Shown here: positions 6,355-10,243 of the stretch, piece after piece
Layout: each line of letters opens with the position of its first letter
How positions within the stretch are numbered: position 1 is the stretch's first letter
Origin: Acidobacteriota bacterium
GTDB taxonomy: Bacteria > Acidobacteriota > Thermoanaerobaculia > Multivoradales > JAHEKO01
Direction: 5' to 3'
DNA length: 10,243 bases
NCBI GenBank assembly: GCA_024638355.1
Contig: JAHEKO010000094.1
Span: 1 to 10,243 of the forward strand
Position numbers and translations under genes: made by a program
Notes under the pieces: generated by a model
Databases searched by the model: none
The model's input: only the letters and a program-made list of their open reading frames with translations
What the model was told of the DNA's origin: nothing

Positions 6355-6621
6355 ATGACCGGCGTGGACGAACGGGCAGGGTGGCGGCGGCTCGATCAGA
6401 TCGAGCCCGGACACTGCGGCATCGTCCGCGACGCCGGCGAGGGCGACGTCGACCAGCTCAAGTCGCTGGGCGTCTGCCTCGGCCGCAAGGTGATGTTGGT
6501 CCAGGCGGGCGATCCGCTCATCGTCAAGGTGATGGGTACGCGGCTGGGTGTGTCGGCGCGGCTCGCGGCGCGGGTTCTGGTCGAGCCCTGCGGCGGTGAC
6601 GCCTTCGGCGGGCGGGGCTAG
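6355..6621 (+). CDS. feoA: Ferrous iron transport protein A (FeoA)
   Basis: This is a stand-alone 88-residue FeoA of normal family length: a small cytoplasmic SH3-like beta-barrel protein that supports FeoB-mediated Fe(II) uptake. The fold shows as LDQIEPGHCGIV (13-24), QLKSLGVCLGRKVMLV (34-49), GDPLIVKVMGTRLGVS (52-67) and the final strand ARVLVEP (72-78). Three cysteines (C21, C41, C79) are present; I do not recall these as general FeoA features. ATG 6355 was chosen over the in-frame TTG at 6337 because the latter precedes the proposed -10 and adds only residues outside the fold. The feoB start lies 16 bp after the stop. Confidence 0.9.
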   Translation: MTGVDERAGWRRLDQIEPGHCGIVRDAGEGDVDQLKSLGVCLGRKVMLVQAGDPLIVKVMGTRLGVSARLAARVLVEPCGGDAFGGRG

Positions 6622-6637
6622 GGAAGGCCGACGAGCG

Positions 6638-8665
6638 ATGCCGGGTAGCGGTGCCACCGTCGAGAAGATCGCCTCCGGCCGGGAGAGCGAGATCCTGATC
6701 GCCCTCATCGGCAACCCCAACGCGGGCAAGACGACGCTCTTCAACGCCCTCACCGGGCTGCGGGCGAAGACCGCCAACTTCCCGGGGACGACCGTCGAGC
6801 GCCGGATCGGCCACACCCGGCTCGCCGGCCGGCGGGTCAAGCTGCTCGATCTGCCGGGGCTCTACAGCGTAACGGGCGCGACCCAGGAAGAGCGCCTGGC
6901 GCGCGACGCGCTGCTCGGCGAGATCCCGGGCCATCCACGCCCGGACCTTGTTCTGCTTCTGGTCGACGCCACCAGCCTCGAGCGCAACCTCTACCTGGCG
7001 AGCCAGGTCCTGGAGCTGGGCCTTCCCGTGGTGGTCGCGCTCAACATGATGGATCTCGCCGAGCAGGCGGCGATCGAGGTCGACGCCGAACGGCTCTCCG
7101 CCGAGCTCGGCTGCCCGGTGGTGCCGATCGTGGCCCGCTCCAACCGCGGACTCGACGATCTCAGGCATCGCCTCGAGATCGCCGTTCACCGCCCCTGGAA
7201 GCCGACGCCGCTCGCCGCCGTGCCGCCGGCCGAGGAGTGCGAGGGATGCCCCTTCAAGGCCCGATTCGACTGGGCCGAGGAGGTCGGCGTGCGCTGTTCG
7301 GCGGGCCGCTCGCCGAGCCAGGGCGAGCGCACCGACCGCATCGATCGGCTGCTGACCCACCCGTCCGTGGGCGTCGCCGCTTTCCTGGGAGTGATGTTCG
7401 CGGTCTTCGCGCTGATCTTCTGGGTCGCCCAGTATCCGATGGACTGGATCGACCGCGGATTCGCCGGCGCCGGCGCCGCGCTCGGCGCCTGGATGCCCGA
7501 CGGCTTCGTCAAGAGCCTGATGGTCGAGGGCATCCTCGGCGGCGTCGGCGGCGTGCTCGTCTTCCTGCCGCAGATCTGCATCCTCTTCTTCTTCCTGTCG
7601 CTGCTCGAAGACACCGGCTACCTGGCGCGCGCCGCCTTTGTCATGGACCGGTTGATGCGCAGGGTCGGCCTACCGGGGAAGGCGTTCGTGCCGATGATCT
7701 CGGCGCACGCCTGCGCCATCCCGGCGATCATGTCGACGCGGGTGATCGAGGATCGGCGCGACCGGCTGGTGACCATGCTGGTGCTGCCGCTCTTCAGCTG
7801 CTCGGCACGCATCCCGGTGTACGCGATCCTGACGGCGCTCCTCTTCCCCAATCGGCCGCTGCTGGCCGGCCTGATCTTCACCGGCGCCTACTCGCTCGGC
7901 ATCGCGGCGGCGCTCGGGATGGCGCTGGTCTTCAAGCGCACCATCCTTCCGGGCGAGACGCGGCCGCTGGTGCTCGAGCTGCCGAGCTACCGGCTGCCGA
8001 GCTTCAAGACCGCGCTGCTCACCATGTGGGATCGGGCGCGTATCTTCGTCCGCCGAGCGGGCTCGATTATCCTCGCCGTCTCGATCGTCCTCTGGGCGCT
8101 CGCCAGCTTCCCGCGCAGCGAGCCGCCGGCCGCGGCGCACGCGGCGCTCGAGCAGGCGGCCGAGCTCGAGAGGGCGGGAGACGAGGTCGCCGCCGCCGAG
8201 CTGGCCATGGAGGCGCAGGACCTCGTCAGTCAGCACGCCCTGGCCAACTCGTACGCCGGCCGACTCGGTCATCTGATCGAGCCGGTCCTCGCGCCGCTCG
8301 GCTTCGACTGGCAGATCGGCGTCGGTATCTTGAGCTCGTTCGCCGCGCGCGAGGTGATCGTCTCCACCCTGGCGGTGGTCTACGGCGTGGGCGAGAGCGG
8401 CGCCGACGCCGAGTCGCGCTCGCTGTTCGAGACGCTCCAGCGCGCCGAGCGGAGCGACGGCACGCGCGTCTTCACCACCGCGACGTCGGCCAGTCTGTTG
8501 ATCTTCTACGTGCTGGCGATGCAGTGCCTGTCGACGCAGGCGATCACGCGTCGCGAGACCGGCGGCTGGAAGTGGCCCCTGGTCCAGCTCGGCTACATGA
8601 GCGCGCTCGCCTACGTCTGCTCGCTGGTCACCTTCCAGCTGCTGCGGGCGGTAGGCGTCGCCTGA
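6638..8665 (+). CDS. feoB: Ferrous iron transport protein B (FeoB), E. coli-like subfamily
   Basis: This 675-residue second FeoB has G1 GNPNAGKT at 25-32, the NFPGTT switch (47-52), G3 DLPG at 71-74 and G4 NMMD at 136-139. The GTPase-to-membrane linker includes C201-x2-C204 and C220. The membrane core begins near residue 243. Conserved core cysteines lie in HACAIPAIMSTR (C359), FSCSARIP (C388) and MQCLSTQAITRRETGGWKWP (C630), the last closely resembling the C-terminal motif of E. coli-type FeoB. An Ala/Glu-rich helical stretch without hydrophobic runs (about 494-535) is inserted between membrane segments ahead of GRLGHLIEPVLAPLGFDW. The ATG at 6638 is preceded by GGGAAGG (6621-6627) at about 10 nt; in-frame sequence further upstream overlaps feoA. 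The gene is in one unit with feoA and the opine dehydrogenase gene 10 bp downstream. The motif set is intact, so it should be functional. Confidence 0.95.
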   Translation: MPGSGATVEKIASGRESEILIALIGNPNAGKTTLFNALTGLRAKTANFPGTTVERRIGHTRLAGRRVKLLDLPGLYSVTGATQEERLARDALLGEIPGHPRPDLVLLLVDATSLERNLYLASQVLELGLPVVVALNMMDLAEQAAIEVDAERLSAELGCPVVPIVARSNRGLDDLRHRLEIAVHRPWKPTPLAAVPPAEECEGCPFKARFDWAEEVGVRCSAGRSPSQGERTDRIDRLLTHPSVGVAAFLGVMFAVFALIFWVAQYPMDWIDRGFAGAGAALGAWMPDGFVKSLMVEGILGGVGGVLVFLPQICILFFFLSLLEDTGYLARAAFVMDRLMRRVGLPGKAFVPMISAHACAIPAIMSTRVIEDRRDRLVTMLVLPLFSCSARIPVYAILTALLFPNRPLLAGLIFTGAYSLGIAAALGMALVFKRTILPGETRPLVLELPSYRLPSFKTALLTMWDRARIFVRRAGSIILAVSIVLWALASFPRSEPPAAAHAALEQAAELERAGDEVAAAELAMEAQDLVSQHALANSYAGRLGHLIEPVLAPLGFDWQIGVGILSSFAAREVIVSTLAVVYGVGESGADAESRSLFETLQRAERSDGTRVFTTATSASLLIFYVLAMQCLSTQAITRRETGGWKWPLVQLGYMSALAYVCSLVTFQLLRAVGVA

Positions 8666-8670
8666 GGAGG
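8665..8670 (+). promoter_or_regulatory. Strong Shine-Dalgarno for the opine dehydrogenase gene
   Basis: AGGAGG begins within the feoB stop codon and ends 5 nt before the ATG at 8676. It is the best ribosome-binding site in the window. It fixes this start and implies translation from the feoAB message. Confidence 0.75.
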
Positions 8671-8675
8671 AGAGC

Positions 8676-9890
8676 ATGCAAGCGGACTCCAAACCGACCG
8701 TGACCGTGGCCGGCGGCGGCGCCAGCGCCCACGTCCTGATCCCGTTTCTCTCGGCCGCCGGACATCCGGTCCGGCTGCTGACGCGCCGGCCGGGAGAGTG
8801 GTCGCGCGAAGTCGCGCTCGAGCTGCAGTCGATCGACGGCGAGGTCGAACGGACCTTCCGCGGCAAGCTCGAGAAGGTCAGCGACGATCCCGCCGAGGTG
8901 ATTCCGGGCACCGACGTGGTGATTCTGTGCATGCCGGTCGCCAAGTACCGGCTCGCGCTGCACGGCCTGGCGCCGCACCTCGACCGCGAGCGCGAGGTCT
9001 TCGTCGGGACGATCTACGGCCAGGCGGGATTCAATTGGATGGTCGGCGAGATCGAGCACGAGCTCGGCCTCGAGTCGATCACCACGTTCGCGGTCGGCCT
9101 GATTCCGTGGATCTGCCGGGTGCTCGACTACGGCTCGCGCGGGGTCACCTACGGCTCGAAGGAGGTGAACGTCGCCGCGGTGTCGCCGCGCGATCGGTTC
9201 GCGGCGCTCGACGGGGCCTTCTTGAGCTCGCTCTGCGAGCGCTGGCTCGACAAGGGAGCCTTCGTGCAGGCCGACAGCTTCCTGTCGCTGACCCTCTCGG
9301 TCGACAACCAGATCATTCACCCGGCGCGCTGCTACGGTCTCTTCCGCCGCTACGGCGGCCGCTGGGAGAGCGCCGAGGAGATCCCCTACTTCTACCGCGA
9401 TTTCGACGAGCTTTCCGCCGACGTCCTCCGAGCGCTCGACGCCGATTACTCGGAGGTGCGCGAGGGGATTCGCGCGCGCTTCTCCGATCGCGAGTTTCCG
9501 CACATGCTCGACTACCTGGCGCTCGAGCGGCTTTCCTACCAGTCGGCCAACACCGACATTCGCGAGTCGTTCACGACGTCGCAGACGCTCGGTGCGATCA
9601 AGCCGCCGACGCGGCAGCTCGCCGACGGCGCCTGGGCCATCGACACCGACCACCGCTTCTTCACCGACGACATCTCCTACGGCGTCTGCATCGCCAAGTG
9701 GCTGGCCGAGCAGCTCGAGGTCGAGGTTCCCACCATCGACTCGATCATCGAATGGGTGCAGGAGCTCCGCGGCGAGCGCTACATCGCGAACGGCCGGCTG
9801 CTGGTCGACGAGGAGAGCCTGGCCGGCCGCTTCCGCTCCGGCATTCCCCCGGTCTACGGAATCGAGGACCTCGCCGGCGTGGTCGACTGA
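8676..9890 (+). CDS. Octopine/nopaline (opine) dehydrogenase family NAD(P)H-dependent enzyme
   Basis: This 404-residue protein belongs to a family that joins the amino group of an amino acid-like donor to a 2-oxo acid by reductive amination. The N-terminal Rossmann domain has VAGGGASAH (11-19) and ends its second strand with T36-R37-R38, basic residues that favour NADP(H). A second region has VGLIPWICRVLDYG (140-153). The catalytic domain shows DNQIIHP with H215, and HRFFTDDISYG (326-336) with R327 and D332. The R-to-D spacing and the upstream His match the His212, Arg324, Asp329 set I recall for Pecten octopine dehydrogenase, so catalysis is probably retained. It follows feoB by 10 bp with a strong Shine-Dalgarno. 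The family includes CntM-like enzymes that finish opine metallophores, but no nicotianamine synthase-like gene is in the window. The substrate is unknown, and a link to iron is inferred from context only. Confidence 0.87.
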   Translation: MQADSKPTVTVAGGGASAHVLIPFLSAAGHPVRLLTRRPGEWSREVALELQSIDGEVERTFRGKLEKVSDDPAEVIPGTDVVILCMPVAKYRLALHGLAPHLDREREVFVGTIYGQAGFNWMVGEIEHELGLESITTFAVGLIPWICRVLDYGSRGVTYGSKEVNVAAVSPRDRFAALDGAFLSSLCERWLDKGAFVQADSFLSLTLSVDNQIIHPARCYGLFRRYGGRWESAEEIPYFYRDFDELSADVLRALDADYSEVREGIRARFSDREFPHMLDYLALERLSYQSANTDIRESFTTSQTLGAIKPPTRQLADGAWAIDTDHRFFTDDISYGVCIAKWLAEQLEVEVPTIDSIIEWVQELRGERYIANGRLLVDEESLAGRFRSGIPPVYGIEDLAGVVD

Positions 9891-9943
9891 GCGCCGTCGG
9901 CAGTCAGTCGCAAGCAGGAACCGTCCGGCCTGCAGCGCTAGCT

Positions 9944-9962
9944 CGAGGGCCGTCGGCCTTCG
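9944..9962. terminator. Hairpin between convergent genes
   Basis: An 8-bp stem (9944-9951 with 9955-9962, one G-T pair) closes a GTC loop. It lies in the 108-bp gap between the opine dehydrogenase gene and the convergent glycosyltransferase gene, where a bidirectional terminator would be expected. There is no strong T tract on either side. The rest of this gap shows nothing recognisable. Confidence 0.3.
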
Positions 9963-9998
9963 CCCGGGAGGCGGCTGCGGAGAGCTGGACTCAGGTGG

Positions 9999-10243
9999 CT
10001 ACGACTTCGCCGGCGCTCTCGAGTCCGCCACCTTGGCGAGCACGCCGAGCCAGTCGGCGAGCTGCTTGAAGATCAGGAAGTGGCGGTGGACGCGTTTGAG
10101 ACCGGCGCGCGCCATGCGCGCCCGGCCCTCGGGGTCGTTCAGCACCTCGGCGAGGACGGCCGCGATGCCGGCCGGATCTTCGGCGTTCGGGACCAGGCGG
10201 CCTTCTACGCCGTCGTCGATCTGTTGGCGGATGCCGCAGGCGG
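9999..10243 (-). CDS. C-terminal end of a GT4-family glycosyltransferase (runs off the right edge)
   Basis: The minus strand holds 80 codons open to the window edge and ending in TAG at 10001-9999. The peptide begins A-C-G-I-R-Q-Q-I-D-D-G-V-E-G-R-L-V-P-N, the donor-binding end of GT-B glycosyltransferases: a glycine-rich GIRxQI segment, then DGVEGRLVPN. It continues with DPAGIAAVLAEVLNDPE and a closing helix with HFLIFKQLADWL. GIRQQI together with the LIFKQL ending recalls trehalose synthase (TreT)-like GT4 enzymes, but the catalytic N-terminal domain lies outside the window, so the sugar donor and product cannot be stated. The gene is convergent with the opine dehydrogenase gene and probably belongs to an unrelated unit to the right. 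Confidence 0.72.
   Translation of the reverse strand, partial: ACGIRQQIDDGVEGRLVPNAEDPAGIAAVLAEVLNDPEGRARMARAGLKRVHRHFLIFKQLADWLGVLAKVADSRAPAKS

Noticed and set aside
6548..6637. N-terminal extension of the right-hand FeoB overlapping feoA
   Set aside because: The extension overlaps conserved feoA coding sequence and is not FeoB-like; ATG 6638 has a Shine-Dalgarno and leads directly to the G domain.
7670..8944. Very long minus-strand open frame (424 codons) spanning the end of feoB and the start of the opine dehydrogenase gene
   Set aside because: It crosses a clear gene boundary, is dominated by Arg, Glu, Gly and Asp, and shows no domain; length is explained by GC-rich third positions of the real genes.
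8628..9653. Minus-strand open frame of 341 codons opposite the opine dehydrogenase gene
   Set aside because: No recognisable motif; the plus-strand gene has Rossmann and catalytic motifs throughout.

Overview
The window is high-GC bacterial DNA with dense, short-spaced genes. The layout and the protein types (a DtxR-FeoA-FeoA regulator, two FeoB subfamilies, a signal-peptide methyltransferase of the FYMGREIA type) recall Acidobacteriota, perhaps Thermoanaerobaculia. That placement is an inference from remembered family resemblance, not a search result.

Left arm, minus strand (reading from about 3450 down to 1): a probable promoter in an AT-rich island, then a membrane-anchored DtxR-type regulator carrying two FeoA-like domains, then feoB, then the first 29 codons of a heavy-metal-associated (HMA) domain protein. 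The HMA gene starts at a TTG that overlaps the feoB stop codon (TTGA). This looks like one ferrous-iron transport operon with a built-in metal sensor and a coupled metal-binding protein, probably a P-type ATPase.

Centre, plus strand: two tandem, clearly paralogous phosphoribosyltransferase genes 7 bp apart, diverging from the regulator. The second has a changed PRPP-binding loop. Next come a membrane-anchored SRPBCC-fold protein and a class I SAM methyltransferase with an apparent signal peptide.

Right arm, plus strand: a second, different Feo system (a stand-alone feoA and an E. coli-like feoB), followed after 10 bp and a strong Shine-Dalgarno by an octopine/nopaline (opine) dehydrogenase family gene. 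At the far right, on the minus strand, is the C-terminal end of a GT4-type glycosyltransferase, convergent with the opine dehydrogenase gene.

Main points: two complete but dissimilar Feo systems lie about 3 kb apart. One is governed or assisted by a membrane-tethered DtxR/FeoA2 protein. The other is apparently co-transcribed with an opine dehydrogenase homologue, a family that includes enzymes of opine-type metallophore synthesis. Several transcription units start with a TAGANT hexamer 6-8 nt before the ATG and no usable Shine-Dalgarno, which suggests leaderless or near-leaderless transcripts. I see no RNA genes, insertion sequences or CRISPR arrays, and no non-coding stretch longer than about 165 bp.
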